16,071 nucleotides of DNA from Chloroflexi bacterium RBG_16_57_11 (GTDB lineage: Bacteria; Chloroflexota; Anaerolineae; Anaerolineales; UBA4823). A model generated the notes under the pieces. The model worked only from the letters and a program-made list of their open reading frames with translations, had not been told where the DNA came from and ran no database searches. The stretch is from assembly GCA_001795165.1 (NCBI GenBank), contig MGNS01000105.1:5299-21369 (forward strand), given 5' to 3'. Made by a program: the position numbers and the translations under genes. Shown piece after piece: positions 7,389 to 13,235 of this stretch; positions within the stretch are counted from its first letter, which is position 1; the number at the start of each line of letters is the position of its first letter.

Positions 7389-7433
7389 AATAAAAACCTG
7401 TACAGGCGAACAAACCGACCACCTGTACAGGTT
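7389..7433 (-). terminator. Intrinsic terminator of the sigma/anti-sigma unit (possible attenuator of the ABC operon)
   Basis: On the minus strand, AACCTGTACAGG pairs perfectly over 12 bp with CCTGTACAGGTT across a 15-base loop and is followed by a T-rich tract (TTTTTATT). Each arm also contains the 10-bp palindrome CCTGTACAGG (7397-7406 and 7422-7431, centres 25 bp apart), so protein binding as tandem operators is a second possible role. Confidence 0.85.
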
Positions 7434-7456
7434 ATACCCGAAGTGGGTGGCTTTGT

Positions 7457-8620
7457 CTACTTCAGCGAGGCGGCAATCTGCAAGGCTTCATCGGCCTGGC
7501 CAGGGCCGCCCAGGGCGTAAACCACGCCGTCCTTGACCCACACGAGCAGGAAGGCTCGTTCGCCATTTTCGAAGTGCTCGATGAGCGTGCCGGTGACGCC
7601 ATCCACCTGCACCTCTTGATAGTCAGCGCGGTAGCGCGGCACGGGGACGACAAAGGTGCTCGTCCAATCCACGCTGCTGGCGAAGCTGGCGGCTTCTTCA
7701 GGCGTCATGCCGAGTACCTGCAAGTAGATCTCACCCATCTGAGCGAAGTCCAGGTCAGGCGGGGCGTCGATGGACGGGCTCGGCATCTGGAAGAAGGAGG
7801 TGCAAACGGGGAAACCTGCCGGAGGTGGCTTATCCGGATCAAACACTGGAGGCTGTTCCACCTGGCAATCGCCATATAGGGCTGCCACGCCCGCCGGCAC
7901 TTCCAGCTTGACCACTGCGCCATCCAGACTATCGGGGAGCTGAATGTCCGGTCGATTCATCTCTTGCATGACCGCTCGCATCAGCTCCAGATCGATGGTA
8001 AAGGTGACCTTGCCGCCAGGTTGGACCATGATTTTCGGCTGGCCTTCCAAGGTCGTCGGCAGGCGCACTGGCATGCCCAGCCGGGCGCTGGCCTCTTCGG
8101 CGCTGGAGACTTCTTGCGGCTCGCCCCCTTCTTCCACTTTGACGCTTTCGGAGAAAAGCCCTTCGAGGCGGGTGGATTGCTCCATCTCCCCGGCCAGCCG
8201 CTCAGTATCGACCGGCACGACACGCACCTGTTCGACACGGAATAGCTTCAAAAAGCTGTTAGCTACCGCCTGGACAGGCGGGAAAGCCAACGAGATCGCC
8301 AGCACGGCGACCAGCGCCAGGCCAACCCAGGCCGGGCGAGAAATACGGGAGGTAAGTTTAGACCACATCGTGATTGGCTCCTTTGGGTATTGCAGCCGCC
8401 TCTCCAGACGGAGGCGAGCTGCCGGGGTTGAGATTGGTTTCGAATCGCTGGGTTCCAGACTGGCGAGGTGAGCGCCGACCTGCCTGGTTTCCTCCAGAGC
8501 GGTCTGGGCGGCGGACCGGCAACGCGGGCAATCCGCCAGGTGCGCTTCCGCACGCCGCAGCGCCTCGTCTCCTAACTGGCGGTCATGGTACGCTTGAATT
8601 TCTCCTGGGCTGAGATGCAT
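7457..8620 (-). CDS. Anti-sigma factor with zinc-finger domain, one membrane segment and extracytoplasmic domain
   Basis: 387 residues. The N-terminal zinc-finger anti-sigma (ZAS) domain shows His27, Cys31 and Cys34 in the HxxxCxxC arrangement (AEAHLADCPRCR), which grips ECF sigma factors in the cytoplasm. A single transmembrane helix lies at about 97-115 (WVGLALVAVLAISLAF). The remaining 270 residues are outside and resemble DUF4367-like sensor domains, with a final GTLIEHFENGERAFLLVWVKDGVVYAL region. A strong ribosome site (GGAGG, seven bases ahead) supports the ATG at 8620. It lies 23 bases downstream of the sigma gene, so they form a classical sigma/anti-sigma pair. The signal sensed is unknown. 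Confidence 0.9.
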   Translation of the reverse strand: MHLSPGEIQAYHDRQLGDEALRRAEAHLADCPRCRSAAQTALEETRQVGAHLASLEPSDSKPISTPAARLRLERRLQYPKEPITMWSKLTSRISRPAWVGLALVAVLAISLAFPPVQAVANSFLKLFRVEQVRVVPVDTERLAGEMEQSTRLEGLFSESVKVEEGGEPQEVSSAEEASARLGMPVRLPTTLEGQPKIMVQPGGKVTFTIDLELMRAVMQEMNRPDIQLPDSLDGAVVKLEVPAGVAALYGDCQVEQPPVFDPDKPPPAGFPVCTSFFQMPSPSIDAPPDLDFAQMGEIYLQVLGMTPEEAASFASSVDWTSTFVVPVPRYRADYQEVQVDGVTGTLIEHFENGERAFLLVWVKDGVVYALGGPGQADEALQIAASLK

Positions 8621-8643
8621 ATCAGCGCCTCCTCTCCGGTCGA

Positions 8644-9207
8644 TTATCCTATGGCTCTGGAAAAGGCCTGTTCAAATTCCGCCTGCGCGCGGGCCAGCAA
8701 TGCGCCCACGGAGGCGGGAGAAACACCCACGGCTCCGGCGATCTCGGCGTAGGACATGCCGGAATGACGCAAGATCAGCATCTGCGCCGAGCGGGGCTTG
8801 ATCCTACCCAGGGCTGTGCGTGCTCGCTGGCGCTCCTGATCCTGCTCAACGACTGCAGCCGGGTCTTCAGACGGATGGGATTCCAGCGCCAGATGACCGG
8901 CTTCTTCTTCGTATCGCTGGCGGCGCCGGCGAGCGCGCAGGGCGTTCAGCGCCTGGTTGGAGGCCACCCGGTACAGCCAGCCGCCCAGACGCTCGCGATC
9001 AGCGGGTGGGCGGCGGTGCAGCCGCACGAATGTCTCCAGCGCCTGATCTTCAGCCTCATCCCAATCCCCCAGGATCGAATACAGCACGCGGCACAGCCGC
9101 TCCCAGTGCTGCTCGAAGAGCGCCTCGAAGGCTTCGCTTTCGCCTGCGACCCGGTTCGCCGGGCTCGGTTTACGAGATAAGGTCATCGTCGTCGCCAAGT
9201 TCTGCAC
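8644..9207 (-). CDS. ECF-type RNA polymerase sigma factor
   Basis: A 187-residue sigma-70 family protein with only regions 2 and 4. Region 2 runs from FEALFEQHWERL through DWDEAEDQALETFVRLHRR to GGWLYRVASNQALNALRARR, the usual core-binding and -10-recognition block. Region 4 is LGRIKPRSAQMLILRHSGMSYAEIAGAVGVSPASV, a helix-turn-helix for -35 recognition. The chosen start is the GTG at 9207, with TGGAGG four bases ahead; an internal ATG seven codons later has no comparable site. The anti-sigma gene follows directly, implying release of this factor when the membrane sensor is triggered. The upstream region is shared with the divergent aminotransferase gene. Confidence 0.93.
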   Translation of the reverse strand: MQNLATTMTLSRKPSPANRVAGESEAFEALFEQHWERLCRVLYSILGDWDEAEDQALETFVRLHRRPPADRERLGGWLYRVASNQALNALRARRRRQRYEEEAGHLALESHPSEDPAAVVEQDQERQRARTALGRIKPRSAQMLILRHSGMSYAEIAGAVGVSPASVGALLARAQAEFEQAFSRAIG

Positions 9208-9279
9208 TACGCCTCCAGTTCATGAGATAAACACCTCTCGAGGCGCAGTTGTGACAGTCAGGATTGTGCTGAAGGCTAT

Positions 9280-9285
9280 TATAAT
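9280..9285 (+). promoter_or_regulatory. -10 box of the aminotransferase promoter
   Basis: A perfect TATAAT within TATTATAATGGGTA lies 35 bases before the chosen ATG at 9320. No good -35 hexamer is found at 16-18 bases upstream. The element would put the transcript start near 9292, which rules out the upstream GTG at 9251 as the translation start. Confidence 0.65.
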
Positions 9286-9319
9286 GGGTACGAATATCCC
9301 CACTGACATTGGAGACCCC

Positions 9320-10579
9320 ATGACCCTAGACCTGTTCATGATCCGCGCGCAGTTCCCCGCGCTACGCCGACCGGCGATCTACTTTGACAATCCCGGCGGC
9401 ACACAGATCGCCCAACCATCCATTGGTCGTATCACCTCTTACCTTACAGAACACAATGCCAACCACGGCGGCGCCTTTGCCACCAGCGTCGAGTCGGACG
9501 CGGTGCTGGAAGAGGCCCACCAGGCGATGGCCGATCTACTGAACGCCGCGCGGCCGGAAGAGATCATCTTCGGCAACAACATGACCAGCTTGACCCTGCA
9601 TACCAGCCGGTCGATCGCCCGTACCTGGCAAGCCGGCGACGAGATCGTGGTCACCCGGCTGGATCACGATGCCAACATCACCCCCTGGGTGCTGGCGGCG
9701 CAGGATCGCGGGGTCAACGTCCGTTGGGTGGATTTCCACCCGGAGGATGGCACGCTCAACCTGGAAGATTTTCAAATAGCGTTGGAGAACAAGCCGCGCC
9801 TGGTGGCTGTCGGCTACGCTTCCAACGCCTTGGGCACGATCAACCCGGTGGCAAAGCTGGTGAAAATGGCGCACGCCGCCGGAGCGCAGGTGTATATCGA
9901 CGCGGTGCAATATGCCCCGCATGGCCCGATCGACGTGCAGGAGCTAGGCTGCGACTTCCTGGTATGCTCGTCGTACAAGTTCTTTGGACCGCACGCCGGC
10001 ATCCTGTACGGGCGCTACGAGCTGCTGGATGAGCTGCCGGCTTACAAGGTGCGCCCGGCGCCAAACGACCCGCCAGGGAAATTCGAGACCGGCACGCAGA
10101 ACCACGAGGGCATCGCCGGGGTACTGGGGGCGGTGGAATACCTGGAATGGGTGGGGGCGACTTTCGGACAGCCCTATGAGGAGAAATACGCCGGGCGCTA
10201 TCAGGGACGCGGCTTGCGCCTGAAACAAGCACTGACCGCCATCCGCGCGTATGAATTCGAGATCAGCCGCTGCATGCTGGAGGTGCTGGAGGAGACGCCG
10301 GGGGCGCAGGTCTACGGCCTGACCGACCCGCGCCGCCTGGAAGAGAGGGTGCCCACCTTCTCCTTCAACCTGAAGGGCTGGAGGCCGCGCCAACTGGCCG
10401 AGCGGCTGGCGCAGGAGGAGATCTACGTCTGGGATGGCAACTACTACGCCCTGGCGGTCACCGAGCGCCTGGGGCTGGAAGAGGGCGGTGGGATGGTGCG
10501 GGTAGGACCGGTGCATTACAACACAGTTGAGGAGATCGGCAGGTTTGGGGAAGCGCTGGGAGAGGTTGCAACAGAGTGA
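9320..10579 (+). CDS. Class V aminotransferase, cysteine-desulfurase-like family
   Basis: A 419-residue PLP enzyme. The N-terminus FPALRRPAIYFDNPGGTQ is characteristic of the cysteine-desulfurase-like group. A DHDANITPW stretch follows, then IDAVQYAPHGPIDV with the Asp that contacts the PLP ring nitrogen. CSSYKFFGPHAG holds the Schiff-base lysine, Lys220. The C-terminal domain ends with GGGMVRVGPVHYNTVEEIGRF. True sulfur-transfer activity is not assured, because the catalytic Cys loop of IscS/SufS is not evident. The ATG at 9320 has GGAG five bases upstream and lies downstream of the -10 box; the open frame back to 9251 is therefore probably not translated. The gene stands alone on the plus strand. 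Diverged copies of its last 30-45 codons recur near 12.3 and 13.1 kb. Confidence 0.92.
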   Translation: MTLDLFMIRAQFPALRRPAIYFDNPGGTQIAQPSIGRITSYLTEHNANHGGAFATSVESDAVLEEAHQAMADLLNAARPEEIIFGNNMTSLTLHTSRSIARTWQAGDEIVVTRLDHDANITPWVLAAQDRGVNVRWVDFHPEDGTLNLEDFQIALENKPRLVAVGYASNALGTINPVAKLVKMAHAAGAQVYIDAVQYAPHGPIDVQELGCDFLVCSSYKFFGPHAGILYGRYELLDELPAYKVRPAPNDPPGKFETGTQNHEGIAGVLGAVEYLEWVGATFGQPYEEKYAGRYQGRGLRLKQALTAIRAYEFEISRCMLEVLEETPGAQVYGLTDPRRLEERVPTFSFNLKGWRPRQLAERLAQEEIYVWDGNYYALAVTERLGLEEGGGMVRVGPVHYNTVEEIGRFGEALGEVATE

Positions 10580-10585
10580 GCTGAC

Positions 10586-10614
10586 GGTCGGTTTCACCGC
10601 TAGTGAAACCGACC
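10586..10614. terminator. Perfect 12-bp hairpin between convergent genes
   Basis: GGTCGGTTTCAC and GTGAAACCGACC pair perfectly across a five-base loop (CGCTA), seven bases after the aminotransferase stop and 22 bases beyond the end of the opposing Asp-box gene. No T-tract follows on either strand, so it is a terminator-like hairpin that may serve both convergent transcripts, not a canonical intrinsic terminator. Confidence 0.55.
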
Positions 10615-10636
10615 ACAACCAAGCGCCCAACGAAAT

Positions 10637-12085
10637 CTACTTGCCCTGCGTGTACCAGATGGACCCGGCGGTGTCGTAGTTCAGCCCCTCGCCCCAAACG
10701 ACATGCGTGGTCCCTCGATCGTCAATATCCATCTCGAAGTAATCGCCGAACGGGAAGCTGAACCCGTATGGGAAAATATAGCTGAAGCCAGGTACGAAGG
10801 TAGAGAGATCAACCTCTGCCGACCAGGTTCCGCCGCCGTTCCTGGAGTTGCGGTAATAGGTATTCCACAACCCTTGCGCCCGCGCGTCCATCCACGCAAT
10901 GCGGACGTCGCCGGCGGCTCCGGCGACGATCGCCGGGAAAGCATGATTGACCCCGATCGGGGCACCGGAAACATCCACCTGGGGCGACCAAGTTTCACCG
11001 GCATCGGTGGACTTTGCGAAGAAGATGCGCTCCGGGCCATTTTCCACTTCACCTGCGTTCCATAGCGCGTACAACGTCCCGGCGGCGTCGGAGGTCATCG
11101 TAATCTGTGCGCCGAGGTAAGCCCAGCCGCACAAGTAGGCAGAGCAGTCGGGTGGCGAGCCGGATACGTCGATCAGTTTGACCTTCCAGGTGGAGCCGCC
11201 GTCGGTGGACTTGCTGATATACAGATTCACAGGTCCCTTCGCGCCGCCGTTCTGCTCATAACCATCCCATGCGAAATACACGTTGCCAGCTGCATCGGCC
11301 GTACCGCCGCCCGCCAGCGACCACCCCAGCTGACCAGCGGCGGTTCGATTCACAATCGTCGAGGTGAACGTCACGCCGCCATCGTGCGAGGCAGATACCC
11401 ATACTCTCTGTGCATGGTTGTATCCAACGTACACATCCTGGCCGCGCACGACCAGGATCGGCTTGTCGGTTGCGGCGTTGGGGCTGTTCGCAACGACGAC
11501 CGTCCAGGTTGCGCCGAAGTCGGTCGACTTGGCGACGACGGTATCGCTCTTGCCGTCCTGCAGCCAGGCTGCATACACGGTCCGACCGTCGATTGGATCT
11601 ACGACGATCTGTGGGTCCCACTGGCCCAAACTCGCCCCGCCTGGGTAAATCAACGTCGGCGAGGCCCACGTCGCACCTCGATCGCGGCTGATCTGGAGGA
11701 TCATCGTTGGACTAAAGCAAGTAGGACAGCCGGGAACCCCCAAATACTGTGGATAAAACACGTAAACATGACCAAAGCGGTCGGCGGCGATCGCTGGTTC
11801 CCACTGGTCGCCGGTATGGAAGCCAAGGCGGATTTGCGGGGTAAAACCGGACGAGGCAGGCGCCGGAGCCCTGGCCGGTTGAGAAGCCGGGGCATCGACC
11901 ACTTCGGAAAGCACGATACCGCTACGCCGCTGGCCTTTCGCCTTTTCTTTTAGATTGGCGCCCGGGCTGAGCCGATCGCTGGCAGAGGTCGATGTTATCG
12001 ATGAAGCCAGCATCCATAGTGCGATCACGAACAAAGTTCCAGTAAGTATCGAAACGACGATACGCCCTGACCATTTTGTTCTCAT
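10637..12085 (-). CDS. Secreted Asp-box (BNR) repeat protein, sialidase-like fold
   Basis: 482 residues. The N-terminus is a signal or anchor sequence (positively charged RTKWSGR, then VVSILTGTLFVIALWMLA). After a low-complexity linker (about 60-80, Ala/Pro-rich) comes a beta-propeller-like domain with six Asp boxes (SxDxGxTW): at about 133, 187, 233, 293, 359 and 414, the last having Asn for Asp. Sialidases and many non-enzymatic propellers share these boxes. The N-terminal Arg-Ile-Pro motif of true sialidases is not seen, so enzymatic sialidase function is not supported. AAGGAG eight bases ahead of the ATG at 12085 fixes the start. It is one of several secreted proteins on the minus strand of this accessory region. 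Confidence 0.85.
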   Translation of the reverse strand: MRTKWSGRIVVSILTGTLFVIALWMLASSITSTSASDRLSPGANLKEKAKGQRRSGIVLSEVVDAPASQPARAPAPASSGFTPQIRLGFHTGDQWEPAIAADRFGHVYVFYPQYLGVPGCPTCFSPTMILQISRDRGATWASPTLIYPGGASLGQWDPQIVVDPIDGRTVYAAWLQDGKSDTVVAKSTDFGATWTVVVANSPNAATDKPILVVRGQDVYVGYNHAQRVWVSASHDGGVTFTSTIVNRTAAGQLGWSLAGGGTADAAGNVYFAWDGYEQNGGAKGPVNLYISKSTDGGSTWKVKLIDVSGSPPDCSAYLCGWAYLGAQITMTSDAAGTLYALWNAGEVENGPERIFFAKSTDAGETWSPQVDVSGAPIGVNHAFPAIVAGAAGDVRIAWMDARAQGLWNTYYRNSRNGGGTWSAEVDLSTFVPGFSYIFPYGFSFPFGDYFEMDIDDRGTTHVVWGEGLNYDTAGSIWYTQGK

Positions 12086-12224
12086 GGCTGATACTCCTTC
12101 CCCTTGGACGCGAATACCTCGGTATCCAGGTCCAGGATTGTAATCACCACCGTAAATGCGGGTAGCCCAACGAGTGGGCACAAAGCTGCTTACAAAATAT
12201 TGGGTTATATACTGTCCAAATGGT

Positions 12225-12256
12225 ATTATACACCGGAGTTGCTATGCTCCAGTCAA
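12225..12256 (-). promoter_or_regulatory. Candidate promoter of the Asp-box protein gene
   Basis: On the minus strand, TTGACT (12251-12256) is followed after 20 bases by TGTATAAT containing a perfect -10 TATAAT (12225-12230). The spacing is longer than the 17-base norm, so the TG upstream of the -10 may matter more than the -35. The transcript would have a leader of about 130 bases. No other coding sequence was seen in the 12086-12285 gap. Confidence 0.45.
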
Positions 12257-12285
12257 AAGCGAGTTTATCGCTTTACAGCCAGTGC

Positions 12286-12379
12286 CAGGGTGCGCGCCGG
12301 CCCGGTGCATTACAACACCGTGGAAGAGGTTGGCAGATTCAGTGAAGTGTTGGACAATATCGGGACTGTTGATCGCTAA
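12286..12379 (+). pseudogene. Remnant of aminotransferase 3' end (copy B)
   Basis: The frame reads RVRAGPVHYNTVEEVGRFSEVL and then a stop, matching the C-terminus of the aminotransferase encoded at 9320-10579 (VRVGPVHYNTVEEIGRFGEAL). About three-quarters of the bases match over the first 66 positions, and many differences are silent third-position changes. Homology stops abruptly upstream of the VRAGP segment; the sequence before it is unrelated. It is therefore a fragment of a once-coding relative, not a functional gene. Confidence 0.8.
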
Positions 12380-12388
12380 CAGTATTTG

Positions 12389-12664
12389 TTAATCCGCTTT
12401 TGGCCTCTCAGACTCAATTTCTCGCCAAAAATCTTCGTGCTTTATGCCCTTGCCCTCTCGGATTTGTTGTTCAGCAACTTCAAGGATTTTTTGGAATTTA
12501 GGCGAATACGCCAATATCATGCGCTCGATCTCATCCTCATCCTTGATGGACAAAAGCATGGCCACGGGCTTGCCATTCTTTGTCACAATGACAGGCCCTT
12601 GTTCGCTTGCTTTTAGAAAGCCGCTGAATTTTGCTTTAACATCTGCAACAGAAGCGATTTTCAT
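12389..12664 (-). CDS. Phd/YefM-family antitoxin
   Basis: A 91-residue protein with the Phd/YefM N-terminal fold: MKIASVADVKAKFSGFLKAS, then GPVIVTKNGKPVAMLLSI, the beta-hairpin that dimerises and binds DNA. The charged C-terminal half (EVAEQQIREGKGIKHEDFW) would wrap the toxin. Its ATG overlaps the toxin stop (ATGA), so the pair is translationally coupled. The antitoxin is the second gene, the reverse of the usual Phd/YefM-first order. It probably represses the promoter just upstream of the toxin through the palindrome at 12985-13006. Family assignment is strong. Confidence 0.9.
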   Translation of the reverse strand: MKIASVADVKAKFSGFLKASEQGPVIVTKNGKPVAMLLSIKDEDEIERMILAYSPKFQKILEVAEQQIREGKGIKHEDFWREIESERPKAD

Positions 12665-12984
12665 AACTCTATCTCCTCACCACCTATAACCAGTCGATTG
12701 CCGATTTTCTCACCTATTGCAAGAATGACTACCTCCTGGCTGTTATTGTCTATTCGGTAAAAGGCCCTAAAGCGATTGTCAGGACCAAACCGAATTTCCC
12801 ATTTTGCGCCATACACAACCGGCCTTTTGAGCGGCTTGCGATTTCTGGTCTCACTATCAGGTTCAAATCGTAATTGTGCTTCCAAATTATCCCGAATGAG
12901 CGCCCAATACTTCGGTTCAAGCGTCTTGAGATGTTGTTTGATAATCGGTGGGTATATCAGCACAAACTGGCGCTTCGAAGTCAC
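12661..12984 (-). CDS. RelE/ParE-family toxin
   Basis: About 107 residues with the RelE/ParE small alpha/beta fold: an N-terminal strand FVLIYPPII, two helices (KQHLKTLEPKYWALIRDNLEAQL), then strands RPVVYGAKWEIRFGP, RFRAFYRID and EVVILAIGEK. Basic residues in the RFRAFYRID strand fit an mRNA-interfering toxin, but ribosome-dependent cleavage versus gyrase inhibition cannot be told apart. The frame is open to a GTG at 13005, but that codon lies inside the promoter. The GTG at 12984 is the first start downstream of the predicted transcript start and would make a nearly leaderless mRNA; GTG at 12963 is an alternative. It is paired with the overlapping Phd/YefM antitoxin. Confidence 0.88.
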   Translation of the reverse strand: MTSKRQFVLIYPPIIKQHLKTLEPKYWALIRDNLEAQLRFEPDSETRNRKPLKRPVVYGAKWEIRFGPDNRFRAFYRIDNNSQEVVILAIGEKIGNRLVIGGEEIEL

Positions 12985-13006
12985 TGTGACTATTATTATA
13001 GTCACA
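12985..13006. promoter_or_regulatory. Operator-like palindrome over the toxin-antitoxin -10 box
   Basis: TGTGACTAT and ATAGTCACA form perfect 9-bp arms around a four-base centre. The palindrome covers the whole -10 box, the usual position for autorepression by a toxin-antitoxin complex. Confidence 0.75.
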
Positions 13007-13022
13007 AGCCGCCCGTTGTCAA
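12995..13022 (-). promoter_or_regulatory. Consensus promoter of the toxin-antitoxin operon
   Basis: On the minus strand, a perfect TTGACA (13017-13022) is followed by a 16-base spacer and a perfect TATAAT (12995-13000). Transcription would start near 12988, only a few bases before the proposed toxin GTG. Confidence 0.85.
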
Positions 13023-13075
13023 TACCTTTCCTTCCAAAACGAGCAGGCTAACGATCGTGTTTAGCCGCACGCGGG

Positions 13076-13219
13076 GCATGGTCTAACGTCACCCTGGCAG
13101 TCACCAAACGGCTAGACCTAGAAGCGGGTGGCGGGATGGTGCGCGCCGGACCGGTACATTACAACACAGCGAAGGAAATTGACAAATTTCGAGATGTGTT
13201 AGCGAGGGTGGTTTCGTAG
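13076..13219 (+). pseudogene. Remnant of aminotransferase 3' end (copy C)
   Basis: The frame from 13091 reads TLAVTKRLDLEAGGGMVRAG, continues PVHYNTAKEIDKF, and ends at TAG 13217-13219. It matches the last 43 codons of the aminotransferase (ALAVTERLGLEEGGGMVRVG, then PVHYNTVEEIGRF). About two-thirds of the bases agree, with the best block at the GGGMVR-GPVHYNT core. Weaker similarity begins at a Trp codon at 13079. There is no start or active-site region, so it is a fragment. Confidence 0.82.
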
Positions 13220-13235
13220 TACGATAAATTCTTCC

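Noticed and set aside
9251..9319. Upstream GTG start for the aminotransferase
   Set aside because: A perfect TATAAT lies downstream of this codon, and homology plus a GGAG ribosome site support the ATG at 9320.
9944..10630. 228-codon open frame on the minus strand
   Set aside because: Antisense to the aminotransferase, which has an intact PLP lysine and family motifs; no ribosome site or domain is seen.
12985..13005. Toxin start at GTG 13005
   Set aside because: The codon lies upstream of and within the -10 box, so it cannot be on the mRNA made from the consensus promoter.
13041..13090. Possible integron attC-like site (CTAAC near 13048 and TCTAAC near 13082, with a GGCTAA/TTAGCC hairpin)
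   Set aside because: No complementary GTTRRRY end and no imperfect long stem of attC type; no integrase gene in the window.
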